Part shown: piece by piece, positions 37,900-46,273 of the stretch
How positions within the stretch are numbered: position 1 is the first letter of the stretch
How the letters are laid out: each line of letters starts with the position of its first letter
Origin: Dokdonia sp.
Lineage (GTDB): Bacteria; Bacteroidota; Bacteroidia; Flavobacteriales; Flavobacteriaceae
Length of the DNA stretch: 64,000 nt
Direction: 5' to 3'
NCBI GenBank assembly: GCA_020630915.1
Contig: JAHDIF010000006.1
Span: 129,241-193,240, forward strand
Position numbers and translations under genes: made by a program
Notes under the pieces: generated by a model
Databases searched by the model: none
The model's input: the letters and a program-made list of their open reading frames with translations, nothing else
What the model was told of the DNA's origin: nothing

Positions 37900-37913
37900 G
37901 CTTTCGCGAAAGC
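37900..37913. repeat. GCTTTCGCGAAAGC palindrome, perfect copy 6
   Basis: Exact copy starting four bases after the TGA of the phosphorylase gene, in the gap before the GH17 lipoprotein. Confidence 0.9.
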
Positions 37914-37962
37914 CTACCAAACACAAATAAAACCAGTAATCTGAGATAGAAATAACAGTCGT

Positions 37963-39246
37963 ATGAAAAAGTTACAGCATCTATTCGTTCTGATCGCTAG
38001 TTTACTCTTTACACTTTCATGTAAAGAGACATCGACTCATACCTCATCTCAACAACCTATAAATTACGTGACTGCTCAAGATATATTAGGAAACCCAGAA
38101 TACCTAGCTATTTCCTACGGAGGATACCGCAAAACTTCCCGTGACATACAACCTACCATTGCAGAGTTAAAAGAAGACCTCAGAATATTGCACGCGATGG
38201 ACATACGTATTTTAAGAACGTACAATGTCCAGCTTGCGCAGGCTTCTAATCTTCTTAAAGCCATAAGCGAGCTCAAAAACGAAGACAAAACATTTGAAAT
38301 GTATGTGATGCTAGGCGCTTGGATAGATTGTCACAATGCTTGGACGGGTAATGAACCAGATCACAATCGAGAAAGTGATCAAAACAAAGAAGAAATTGCC
38401 AGAGCCGTAAGCCTTGCAAAGCAATATCCAGATATTGTGAAGGTAATTGCCGTAGGTAATGAGGCGATGGTAAAGTGGGCAGCAGCTTACTATGTGCAAC
38501 CGGATGTTATATTAAAATGGGTAAACCATTTACAAGGACTCAAAAAGACAGGGGAACTTAATCCAGATGTTTGGATCACCAGCTCAGATAACTTTGCCTC
38601 TTGGGGTGGTGGCGAAGACCAATACCATGTACCTGCACTTAATGAACTCATTAAAGCAGTAGATTATCTATCTGTGCACACCTACCCTATGCACGATACT
38701 CATTACAACCCTGCCTTCTGGGGCGTTTTTGGACAAGAAAATGACCTAACAAAACTCCAGCAAATAGAAGTTGCTATGGAACGAGCTTCTCACTATGCCC
38801 AAAGACAAACGGATAGTGTTCGAAGTTATATGAAACGTCAGGGAGTGAACAAACCAATTCATATAGGTGAAACTGGATGGGCAAGCGCTTCTAATGGTTT
38901 TTATGGAGCCAATGGCTCTAATGCTACAGATGAGTACAAAGAAGCTTTGTACTACAATCATATGCGTGCGTGGACCAAAGAAAAAGGAATGGCTTGCTTT
39001 TATTTTGAAGCCTTTGATGAACCATGGAAAGATGCTGCAAATCAAGGAGGATCAGAAAATCATTTTGGATTATTTACAGTAGATGGCAAAGCTAAATACG
39101 CCCTATGGGATCTAGTAGATAAAGAAATTTTTAAAGGATTATCCCGTGGAGGAAATCCTATTACTAAAACATATAACGGTAATAAAGAAGCATTGATGCA
39201 AGAAGTCTCGCTTCCTCCTTCTAAAGGAAGAGTACCTGTAAATTAA
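37963..39246 (+). CDS. GH17 beta-1,3-glucanase lipoprotein
   Basis: This 427-residue lipoprotein (LSC, Cys20) is of glycoside hydrolase family 17. Probable catalytic residues are E167 in VGNEAM (acid/base) and E303 in GETGWAS (nucleophile). AISYGGYRKTSRD and MDIRILRTYNV are the first barrel strands and VHTYPMHD the later one. It should act outside the cytoplasm on laminarin or its fragments. It is unlike the two shorter cytoplasmic GH17 proteins downstream, so the locus covers both sides of the membrane with this fold. Eight bases separate it from the GH30 gene. Confidence 0.9.
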   Translation: MKKLQHLFVLIASLLFTLSCKETSTHTSSQQPINYVTAQDILGNPEYLAISYGGYRKTSRDIQPTIAELKEDLRILHAMDIRILRTYNVQLAQASNLLKAISELKNEDKTFEMYVMLGAWIDCHNAWTGNEPDHNRESDQNKEEIARAVSLAKQYPDIVKVIAVGNEAMVKWAAAYYVQPDVILKWVNHLQGLKKTGELNPDVWITSSDNFASWGGGEDQYHVPALNELIKAVDYLSVHTYPMHDTHYNPAFWGVFGQENDLTKLQQIEVAMERASHYAQRQTDSVRSYMKRQGVNKPIHIGETGWASASNGFYGANGSNATDEYKEALYYNHMRAWTKEKGMACFYFEAFDEPWKDAANQGGSENHFGLFTVDGKAKYALWDLVDKEIFKGLSRGGNPITKTYNGNKEALMQEVSLPPSKGRVPVN

Positions 39247-39253
39247 AAATGAT

Positions 39254-40750
39254 ATGAGTTCGCACAAACATTACTTGGTTCTATTACTAATGATATGTCT
39301 TATGGCTTGTAAAACAGAACAACAAATGAAGCTGGAAGTATATGAAACATCTGCAAGCGGAAATAACTTGACTGCAATAGATGCATCGTCAGACGCAACA
39401 GACTTCATCTCCATTGAGTTATCTCCAGAAAAAGAATTACAAACCATCACTGGTTTTGGGGGCGCTTTTACAGAATCTTCTGCCTATTTACTCAATCGTT
39501 TGAGCAAGAAAAATAGAGATACCATACTGCAAGCATACTTTAGTAAAGATGGAGCAAACTACTCGCTCAATAGAACACACATGAACTCCTGTGACTTCTC
39601 GTTGAGTAACTACTCCTATGCTCCTGTGGCAGACGACACACTGCTCGAACATTTCTCGATTAAAGAAGATCAAGACGACCTCATCCCGATGATAAAAGAT
39701 GCTATGGCTGTATCTGAAGATGGCTTTAAACTTTTTGCCTCCCCTTGGACAGCATCGCCTTGGATGAAAGATAATAATGCATATGTGGGCGGTAAACTAC
39801 TCCCAAAATATTACGATACTTGGGCACTTTTCTTCTCAAAATATGCAGATGCCTATGCAAAAGAAGGTATAGACCTATGGGGATTTACTGTAGAAAATGA
39901 ACCGTTGGGCAATGGCAATAATTGGGAAAGTATGCATTTTACCGCAGAAGAGATGACCAATTTTGTGACAAAGCATTTAGGGCCAAAACTTGAAGCAGAT
40001 GGTAAAGGGGATCTAAAAATACTTGGATATGATCAAAATAGAGATCACCTTAAAGAATGGATAGACAGTCAATATCAAAATGAAGAAACTTCTAAATACT
40101 TTGATGGTACCGCCATTCACTGGTATGCCAGTACGGTAGACTACTTTCCAGAAGTACTGCAATATGCACACAACAAAGCCCCCAATAAATACCTGATTGA
40201 AACTGAAGGCTGTATAGACTCACAAGTACCTGTCTGGAATGATGACACCTGGTACTGGAAAAAAGAATCTACAGATTGGGGATGGGATTGGGCACCTGCA
40301 GAAGAAAAGCACCTGCATCCTAAATATGCCCCAGTTAATAGATACGCACGTGACATTATTGGATGTCTCAATAATTGGGTAGATGGCTGGGTAGACTGGA
40401 ATATGGTGTTAGACACACAAGGAGGACCTAACTGGTTTAAAAACTGGTGTGTCGCACCGGTAATTGTAGATCCAGATAAAGACCAAGTCTACTTTACACC
40501 TCTCTACTATACGATGGCGCATTTTAGCAAGTACATCAGACCTGGTGCAAAGGTTATTGAGACCACACGACCAGACAATCAGAAATTTATGATCACTGCC
40601 GCAAAAAATCCTGATGGATCTATTGCTGTAGTATTATTTAATGAAGAAGCTATACCTATAGACTACAGTCTAACGCTTAATGAACAAACAGTAAACCTTC
40701 ATATCCAAGGACAAGCCCTACAAACTATTGTAATACCTAAGAAAAACTAA
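39254..40750 (+). CDS. GH30 glycosidase lipoprotein
   Basis: This 498-residue lipoprotein (LMAC) is of glycoside hydrolase family 30, in the glucosylceramidase-like group that includes beta-1,6-glucanases. It shows ITGFGGAFTESSAYLL, FASPWTASPWMKDN, TVENEPLGNG with the acid/base Glu, IETEGCI with the nucleophile Glu, and the C-terminal beta-sandwich (NPDGSIAVVLFNE, then LQTIVIP). In laminarin loci this enzyme typically removes beta-1,6-linked side glucose; that specificity is inference here. It is followed by a 124-bp gap with a near-copy palindrome before the symporter fusion. Confidence 0.92.
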   Translation: MSSHKHYLVLLLMICLMACKTEQQMKLEVYETSASGNNLTAIDASSDATDFISIELSPEKELQTITGFGGAFTESSAYLLNRLSKKNRDTILQAYFSKDGANYSLNRTHMNSCDFSLSNYSYAPVADDTLLEHFSIKEDQDDLIPMIKDAMAVSEDGFKLFASPWTASPWMKDNNAYVGGKLLPKYYDTWALFFSKYADAYAKEGIDLWGFTVENEPLGNGNNWESMHFTAEEMTNFVTKHLGPKLEADGKGDLKILGYDQNRDHLKEWIDSQYQNEETSKYFDGTAIHWYASTVDYFPEVLQYAHNKAPNKYLIETEGCIDSQVPVWNDDTWYWKKESTDWGWDWAPAEEKHLHPKYAPVNRYARDIIGCLNNWVDGWVDWNMVLDTQGGPNWFKNWCVAPVIVDPDKDQVYFTPLYYTMAHFSKYIRPGAKVIETTRPDNQKFMITAAKNPDGSIAVVLFNEEAIPIDYSLTLNEQTVNLHIQGQALQTIVIPKKN

Positions 40751-40818
40751 GAATCAAATAACCAAACTATGAGAGAGGTTAAGAGTACTAACAATAACCT
40801 ATAAAAGTGCTTAGTAAT

Positions 40819-40832
40819 GCTTTCGCCAAAGC
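40819..40832. repeat. Near-copy of the 14-bp palindrome
   Basis: GCTTTCGCCAAAGC, one substitution in the centre, between the GH30 and symporter-GH17 genes. Confidence 0.6.
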
Positions 40833-40874
40833 GTAAAACCACATCTCAAAATAATCAACTAAAAATTTAAAATT

Positions 40875-43202
40875 ATGTCTTCACAAACACAGAAAGTACA
40901 TTTTGGACAAAAAGTAGCCTTTGGCATTGGAATGTTTGCAAATCAAATGTTTCCTGCCATTCTAGGAATATTTATGGTCGTATTAGTAGAAGATCTAAAA
41001 TTTACAGGGTTGATGTGGGGAATGATTTACCTATTCCCAAGATTATTTGATGCAATTACAGACCCTATTATGGGCTTCATTTCCGACAATACTAAATCTA
41101 GATGGGGTCGTAGAAGAATCTACGTACTAATTGGTGGTCTTGTAATGGGGACTGCCTACATCTTTATGTGGCAATTATTTAAAGACAACACCGTGCAATA
41201 TAATTTTTGGTATTTCTTTTTATGGTCTGTTGTTTTTTACTTGGGTCTCACACTATTTAGCGTCCCTTACGTGGCGATGGGTTATGAAATGAGTGATGAT
41301 TTTCACGAGCGTACGAGCATTATGGCAGTTGCTCAATGGATTGGTCAATGGGCTTGGGTAATCGCACCATTATTCTGGATAATAATGTATGACCCAGAAT
41401 GGTTTCCTTCAGCAGATGTTGCTGCTAGGGAATTGGCAATATGGGTGGCTATTCCTTGTGCTGTATGTGCAATTGTACCAGCACTTTTTATTAAGAGTGA
41501 GTCTACGCTAGACAAAGATTACGAGCAACTTAGCCTTTCTAATATAGGAGGTAGTCTTAAAAAAATATTTCAAAGTTTTTCTGAAGCCTTTAAAATTAAA
41601 GAATTTAGACAACTATGCTTTTCTACATTTTTTATTTACAACGCCTTTATGGCCGTTTCTTCTCTAACCTTTTTTGTAATTGTTTATAAATTATTTAATG
41701 GAGACGCTGCGGCTACGGGCGCTTGGGTATCCTTATTTGGTTGCTTTGGTGCATTAGGAACAACGTTCTTTGTTATACCTGCTGTAACTAAATTGTCCAA
41801 AATGTTCGGAAAGAAAAAGGCCTTTATGATTTGCCAGAGTATTTCTATAGTAGGGTATATAATGCTGTATTTCTTATTTGTACCTGGTAAACCTTGGATG
41901 TACATATTTGCATTACCCTTCTTCTCGTTTGGTATAGGTAGTTTGTTTACCGTTATGATGTCTATGACTGCAGATGTGATAGATATTGACGAATTAAATT
42001 CTGGCAAACGAAGAGAAGGAATATTTGGTGCCATCTATTGGTGGATGGTAAAAGTAGGCTTTGCTATCGCAGGAGCGTTAAGTGGAGTAATCATCTGGTT
42101 AGTTGGATTTAATGCAGATTTACCCACCACAGCTCAGGAAGGAGCGGTAGAAGGCTTACACGCATTCTTTTGCTTTTTCCCAACTATAGGAACTTTTGCA
42201 GCGATGTACGTAATGCGCAACTATAGCTTAACAGAAGAACGTGCAAATGAGGTTCGTGCAGAATTAGATAGACGCAAAAACACCACACCTTACGATCAGA
42301 AAGGAAGACTCGCAGGAATACTAGGTTCTGCGATTCCTTCTAGTTCTACATATGATATTGACTTTAGTACAATGTCTTCTAAAGAGCTTTCTTCCTTATT
42401 TACAAAAACTTTAGACAATGGCGTACACGGTATCTGTTTTAGTCCGTATACAGAAGGGCAAAATATAGGAGATCAATTATCCAGAGAACAGATACAACGC
42501 CGTATGGAAGTTGTGACTCCATATACAAAATGGATACGTTCCTTTTCTTGTACAGAAGGCAACGAACTCATTCCAGAAGTTGCAAAAGAAAAAGGATTAC
42601 AGACTATGGTAGGTGCTTGGATAGGAGCCGATAAAACCCAGAATGAAAAGGAACTGCATAATCTAATTACTTTAGGCAAAAAGGGGCTCATAGACATCGC
42701 CGTTGTAGGTAACGAAGCCCTTATGAGAAATGATGTCACATTGCAACAAATCATATCATATATGAATAAGGTCAAAGAAGCGCTGCCTGGTATCCCTGTG
42801 GGATATGTAGATGCCTACTATAAATTTCATGAGCAACCAGAACTTATAGAAATCTGTGATGTTATTCTTATTAACTGTTATCCATTCTGGGAAGGAAGCT
42901 CGATAAATAATGCCGCAAGGTACTTACATCACATGTATACTGTTACCCAAAATATAGCTAATGGAAAGCCGGTCATTATTACAGAAACTGGATGGCCTAA
43001 TCAAGGAAAAGGTGTTGAGGGTGCATCACCTACAAAAGAGAATGCTATGAAGTATTTTATAAGTGCCAGCACGATCTCTACACAAGAAAATATTCCGTTA
43101 TTCTATTTTTCGTCTTTTGATGAATCTTGGAAAGTACACCACGAAGGAGACGTAGGAGCTAGATGGGGAATTTGGGATGCAAATGAACAATTAAAATACT
43201 AG
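40875..43202 (+). CDS. GPH-type sugar:cation symporter fused to a GH17 domain
   Basis: This 775-residue fusion has two parts. Residues 1-~465 are a 12-helix major-facilitator transporter of the glycoside-pentoside-hexuronide:cation group (FDAITDPIMGFISDNTKSRWGRRR, later TADVIDIDELNSGKRREGIFGA). A short linker (RRKNTTPYDQKGRLAG) leads to a GH17 domain from ~490 to the end, with E614 (VGNEALM) and E704 (TETGWPNQG) as probable catalytic pair. Both ends of such transporters are normally cytoplasmic, so the glucanase would act on sugars as they enter. The next gene, 3 bp away, is a free-standing GH17 closely related to this C-terminal domain, so the fusion probably arose from a tandem duplicate. 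No stop or frame break lies at the junction. Confidence 0.93.
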   Translation: MSSQTQKVHFGQKVAFGIGMFANQMFPAILGIFMVVLVEDLKFTGLMWGMIYLFPRLFDAITDPIMGFISDNTKSRWGRRRIYVLIGGLVMGTAYIFMWQLFKDNTVQYNFWYFFLWSVVFYLGLTLFSVPYVAMGYEMSDDFHERTSIMAVAQWIGQWAWVIAPLFWIIMYDPEWFPSADVAARELAIWVAIPCAVCAIVPALFIKSESTLDKDYEQLSLSNIGGSLKKIFQSFSEAFKIKEFRQLCFSTFFIYNAFMAVSSLTFFVIVYKLFNGDAAATGAWVSLFGCFGALGTTFFVIPAVTKLSKMFGKKKAFMICQSISIVGYIMLYFLFVPGKPWMYIFALPFFSFGIGSLFTVMMSMTADVIDIDELNSGKRREGIFGAIYWWMVKVGFAIAGALSGVIIWLVGFNADLPTTAQEGAVEGLHAFFCFFPTIGTFAAMYVMRNYSLTEERANEVRAELDRRKNTTPYDQKGRLAGILGSAIPSSSTYDIDFSTMSSKELSSLFTKTLDNGVHGICFSPYTEGQNIGDQLSREQIQRRMEVVTPYTKWIRSFSCTEGNELIPEVAKEKGLQTMVGAWIGADKTQNEKELHNLITLGKKGLIDIAVVGNEALMRNDVTLQQIISYMNKVKEALPGIPVGYVDAYYKFHEQPELIEICDVILINCYPFWEGSSINNAARYLHHMYTVTQNIANGKPVIITETGWPNQGKGVEGASPTKENAMKYFISASTISTQENIPLFYFSSFDESWKVHHEGDVGARWGIWDANEQLKY

Positions 43203-43205
43203 CCT

Positions 43206-44114
43206 ATGTCTTACAGAGGGGAACACGACTTTTTACTTAAAAACACAGATTTTACTGACTATAAAGGTGTAAATTTTGACAAATACGATACGAATGATCT
43301 CAAAAAATTATGGCGAGAAACTTTAGAAAGTGGCATGTCGGGATTATGTTTTAGTATGTATGAAGACGGTCAAGAACCTGGCGATCATATTACAGAAGAA
43401 CAAGTAGAACGCAGGATAAAAATCATAAAGCCATATACAAAGTGGGTACGGTCATTCTCGTGTATCGAAGGTAATGAACATGTCCCGCGCATTGCCAAGA
43501 AACACGGTCTAAAAACGATGGTAGGTGCTTGGTTAGGAGATGATCTAGATAAAAACGAAGATGAGATAGAAGCACTTATCGCCTTAGCCAAAGAAGGCTA
43601 TGTAGATATAGCGGCCGTAGGTAATGAGGTGATGTATAGAGGAGATCTTACTGAAGAACAATTGCTAGATTATATCTACCTAGTAAAAGAAGCACTGCCC
43701 GATATAACCGTAGGATATGTAGATGCATATTACGAGTTTTCTATAAAACCAAAAATTACAGAAGCCTGTGATGTTATCCTTTCTAACTGTTATCCTTTTT
43801 GGGAAGGTTGTGATCTTGAGAATTCCCTTACTCATATGCAACAAATGTTTGGACAAGCCTCTCATGCAGCAAATGGTAAAAAGGTTATTATAACAGAAAC
43901 TGGATGGCCCAGTAAGGGTACTAATCTCAAAGGTGCTTTCCCTTCAGAAGAGGCTGCGATGAAATACTTTATAAACGCCCAACTATGGAGTAAAAAAGAA
44001 GGAATTGATCTCTTTTATTTCTCATCCTTTGACGAATCTTGGAAAGTGGGGCCAGAAGGCGATGTAGGCGCTTATTGGGGGTTATGGGACAAAAATGAAA
44101 AGCTCAAGTTTTAG
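43206..44114 (+). CDS. Cytoplasmic GH17 glucanase
   Basis: This 302-residue protein has no signal peptide and is a compact GH17 barrel with E141 (VGNEVMY) and E231 (TETGWPSKG) as probable acid/base and nucleophile. It shares long blocks with the C-terminal half of the symporter fusion: VGYVDAYY, NCYPFWEG, FYFSSFDESWKV and GDVGAYWGLWD against GDVGARWGIWD. It probably trims or transfers beta-1,3-linked oligosaccharides in the cytoplasm next to the phosphorylase. It is the last gene of the locus and converges with a DUF1684 gene 10 bp away, without a visible terminator. Confidence 0.92.
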   Translation: MSYRGEHDFLLKNTDFTDYKGVNFDKYDTNDLKKLWRETLESGMSGLCFSMYEDGQEPGDHITEEQVERRIKIIKPYTKWVRSFSCIEGNEHVPRIAKKHGLKTMVGAWLGDDLDKNEDEIEALIALAKEGYVDIAAVGNEVMYRGDLTEEQLLDYIYLVKEALPDITVGYVDAYYEFSIKPKITEACDVILSNCYPFWEGCDLENSLTHMQQMFGQASHAANGKKVIITETGWPSKGTNLKGAFPSEEAAMKYFINAQLWSKKEGIDLFYFSSFDESWKVGPEGDVGAYWGLWDKNEKLKF

Positions 44115-44124
44115 AACCCTTAGT

Positions 44125-44787
44125 TTAATACGTTTTTTGATAATCCTTTACTCCTGCTTCAATGCGCACCTTTAGATCATTTTCATCTGGTGGAATTGCA
44201 CAGGAATACCCCGTTGTATAAGCGCAATATGGATTATAGGCTTTATTAAAGTCTATCCATACAGTATTATCTTCAGCAATTTCGGTTACTAAAAGATCTA
44301 CATAACGACCACCACCATACGAACCGTCACCACTAGTGTAGTCCGTAAATCCTAGCAACAAATGGTCTTTGTATTTATGATTAGGTGTTGCAACAAACAT
44401 TGGATTTTGAAAAATTGTAAGTTCTTGCTCCTTCCCCTCAATTTGAAAAAACACTTTCCCATAGGTAGTATATACTCTTGGCACTCCTGTAGAGGTGGCC
44501 ATATCTACAGGTACTGGAGATGCTACCAGTTCAAATCTAGCCTTCACCCTAAACTCTTCGCTTATAGGCCAGAATTTTAGACCTTTAAATTTACGTAACT
44601 GCTTTTTGGACAAAATGGTACTATCTGGATTGGAATAGGTAGCGTTCAATTGTTCTTGATACAATTTTGCTTGAAGGCTTTGTTCTCCTAATGGCTGTGA
44701 ATTCACTTTCGCGAAAGCGGAATCACCCATCTCCTGCGCAAGTAATCCAGTTGTAAATATCAATAATAGAATGACTAGTTTTTTCAT
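44125..44787 (-). CDS. DUF1684 exported protein
   Basis: This 220-residue exported protein has the DUF1684 signature: FWPISEEFRVKARFEL, GKVFFQIEGKEQELTIF, LLGFTDYTSGDGSYGGGRYVD, then FNKAYNPYCAYTTGYSCAIPP. The family function is unknown. The frame is open seven codons upstream of the chosen start; ATG at 44785-44787 gives the clean signal peptide MKKLVILLLIFTTGLLAQ. The palindrome at 44706 encodes AFAK (residues 24-27) right after the cleavage site. Confidence 0.88.
   Translation of the reverse strand: MKKLVILLLIFTTGLLAQEMGDSAFAKVNSQPLGEQSLQAKLYQEQLNATYSNPDSTILSKKQLRKFKGLKFWPISEEFRVKARFELVASPVPVDMATSTGVPRVYTTYGKVFFQIEGKEQELTIFQNPMFVATPNHKYKDHLLLGFTDYTSGDGSYGGGRYVDLLVTEIAEDNTVWIDFNKAYNPYCAYTTGYSCAIPPDENDLKVRIEAGVKDYQKTY
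44705..44718. repeat. Near-copy of the 14-bp palindrome
   Basis: ACTTTCGCGAAAGC (first base differs) in the DUF1684 gene, read AFAKV just after the signal peptide. Confidence 0.7.
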
Positions 44788-44954
44788 ATTTATAGGTATT
44801 GGAACCACAAGTTTAAAATAATTTATTTAGTTTTAGGACTGTAAACAAGAAAAATGAAAACAGTCATCTCATATACTACCCAGAATATTTGTGTACGCAC
44901 AAGTCGGGCGATTTATGGTTGATGGCTATTTAAGAATAAATAGAAACAATACTA

Positions 44955-44986
44955 AAAGTCCGGCAATTACGTCGGACTTTTTATTT
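44955..44986. terminator. Hairpin with T-tail before the MFS gene
   Basis: Stem AAAGTCCG (44955-44962) pairs with CGGACTTT (44973-44980) and is followed by TTATTTTT. It lies between the divergent DUF1684 and MFS genes, where a terminator is not expected, so it may instead be an attenuator or mark a lost gene. Confidence 0.6.
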
Positions 44987-45030
44987 TTAGAAAGCTGGCG
45001 TAGTACCCAAGACTAGCAAATAATCATACT

Positions 45031-46260
45031 ATGAAACAACTACTACGCAATTATCTTAAAACCTTTAAGGGATTATCACCAGAAGTATGGTGGTTGTCAC
45101 TCATTACCTTTGTCAACCGTTTTGGAGCTATGGTAATTCCTTTCTTGTCTATCTATCTTAATGAAAGTCTGGGTATCACAGAAGAAAAAATTGCTTGGAT
45201 TATGACGGCTTATGGTCTAGGATCGGTAGTAGGATCTTATTTAGGCGGTAAGTTAACTGACAAAATGGGATATTATAAAGTTATTTTGTTGAGTCTATTT
45301 TTTACAGGAATTAATTTTCTTTGGGTAATGCATGTACAAGAATTTTGGTTCATTTGTTTGTCATTTTTTATACTCATCACTCTGGCAGATATGGGAAGAC
45401 CAGGATTTTATGTCGCCCTAAGTGCCTATTCTAAGCCAGAAAATAAAACACGATCACTCACTTTATTACGATTAGCCATAAACCTTGGTATGGGAGCTGG
45501 TCCCATGATTGGTGGATTTATGATAGGTACGTTAGGATACAAATCGCTCTTTTATGCAGATGGCATAACCTGCTTGCTAGCAGCGTTGCTTATGGTCTAT
45601 GTATTGCATCCCAAAAAAACCCAAGAGGCAGACAAGGAAGTGATTATAGATAATCCAGTCTCACCAGAAAAGGACCGACCATACGTATACTTTATTATAG
45701 GGCTCTGCCTTTTTGCAATGGCTTTCCTACCTATTTTTACAGTGGTGCCTCTTTATTATCGAGCCATTTATTCTATTAGTGAGTTTAATATAGGTGCCAT
45801 TATAGGAGTAAACGCATTCTTAATAGTTATACTAGAAATGCCTATGATTGCCTGGTTACAAAAGAAAAGTTTAAACAATATTCAGCTTACAATTACAGGC
45901 GTTGTATTTACTGGCTTAAGCTACCTAGCGCTACTTTGGGAAACATGGGTAGGTGTCGTAGGTATAGCAATCGTACTTCTTACATTTGGAGAAATGATAG
46001 GATTCCCGTTTAGTAATAAATTTGCATACAACAGATCAAAAATAGGTAGACAGGGAGCGTTCATGGGGTTATACACCATGGCGTTTGCCATAGCCAATAT
46101 TTTTGCACACAATATAAGTTTGCAAATTGTAGCAAATTATGGATTCAAAATGGTCTGGTTATTTCTCTCTAGCCTTACTTTAGTTGCTTGTTATTTTATG
46201 TATTTATCACTCAAAGAACTATCTAAACAACCCGATGCAAATAGCTATCTTTCAAATTAA
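45031..46260 (+). CDS. MFS transporter (drug-exporter-like)
   Basis: This 409-residue, 12-helix major-facilitator protein is of the drug:proton antiporter type. The loop 2-3 motif is present as GGKLTDKMGYYKVIL, and a motif-C-like segment reads INLGMGAGPMIGGF. It sits in the inner membrane and probably exports a small molecule; the substrate is not inferable. It is followed after 13 bp by a DJ-1/PfpI-type lipoprotein gene, with which it may form an operon. Confidence 0.88.
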   Translation: MKQLLRNYLKTFKGLSPEVWWLSLITFVNRFGAMVIPFLSIYLNESLGITEEKIAWIMTAYGLGSVVGSYLGGKLTDKMGYYKVILLSLFFTGINFLWVMHVQEFWFICLSFFILITLADMGRPGFYVALSAYSKPENKTRSLTLLRLAINLGMGAGPMIGGFMIGTLGYKSLFYADGITCLLAALLMVYVLHPKKTQEADKEVIIDNPVSPEKDRPYVYFIIGLCLFAMAFLPIFTVVPLYYRAIYSISEFNIGAIIGVNAFLIVILEMPMIAWLQKKSLNNIQLTITGVVFTGLSYLALLWETWVGVVGIAIVLLTFGEMIGFPFSNKFAYNRSKIGRQGAFMGLYTMAFAIANIFAHNISLQIVANYGFKMVWLFLSSLTLVACYFMYLSLKELSKQPDANSYLSN

Positions 46261-46273
46261 AACCAGTAAGTAG

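Noticed and set aside
42240-42360. Symporter-GH17 fusion as an assembly artefact
   Set aside because: The frame is continuous through a plausible linker with normal codon use; an artefact would usually bring a frame break or stop. I still list resequencing as a check.
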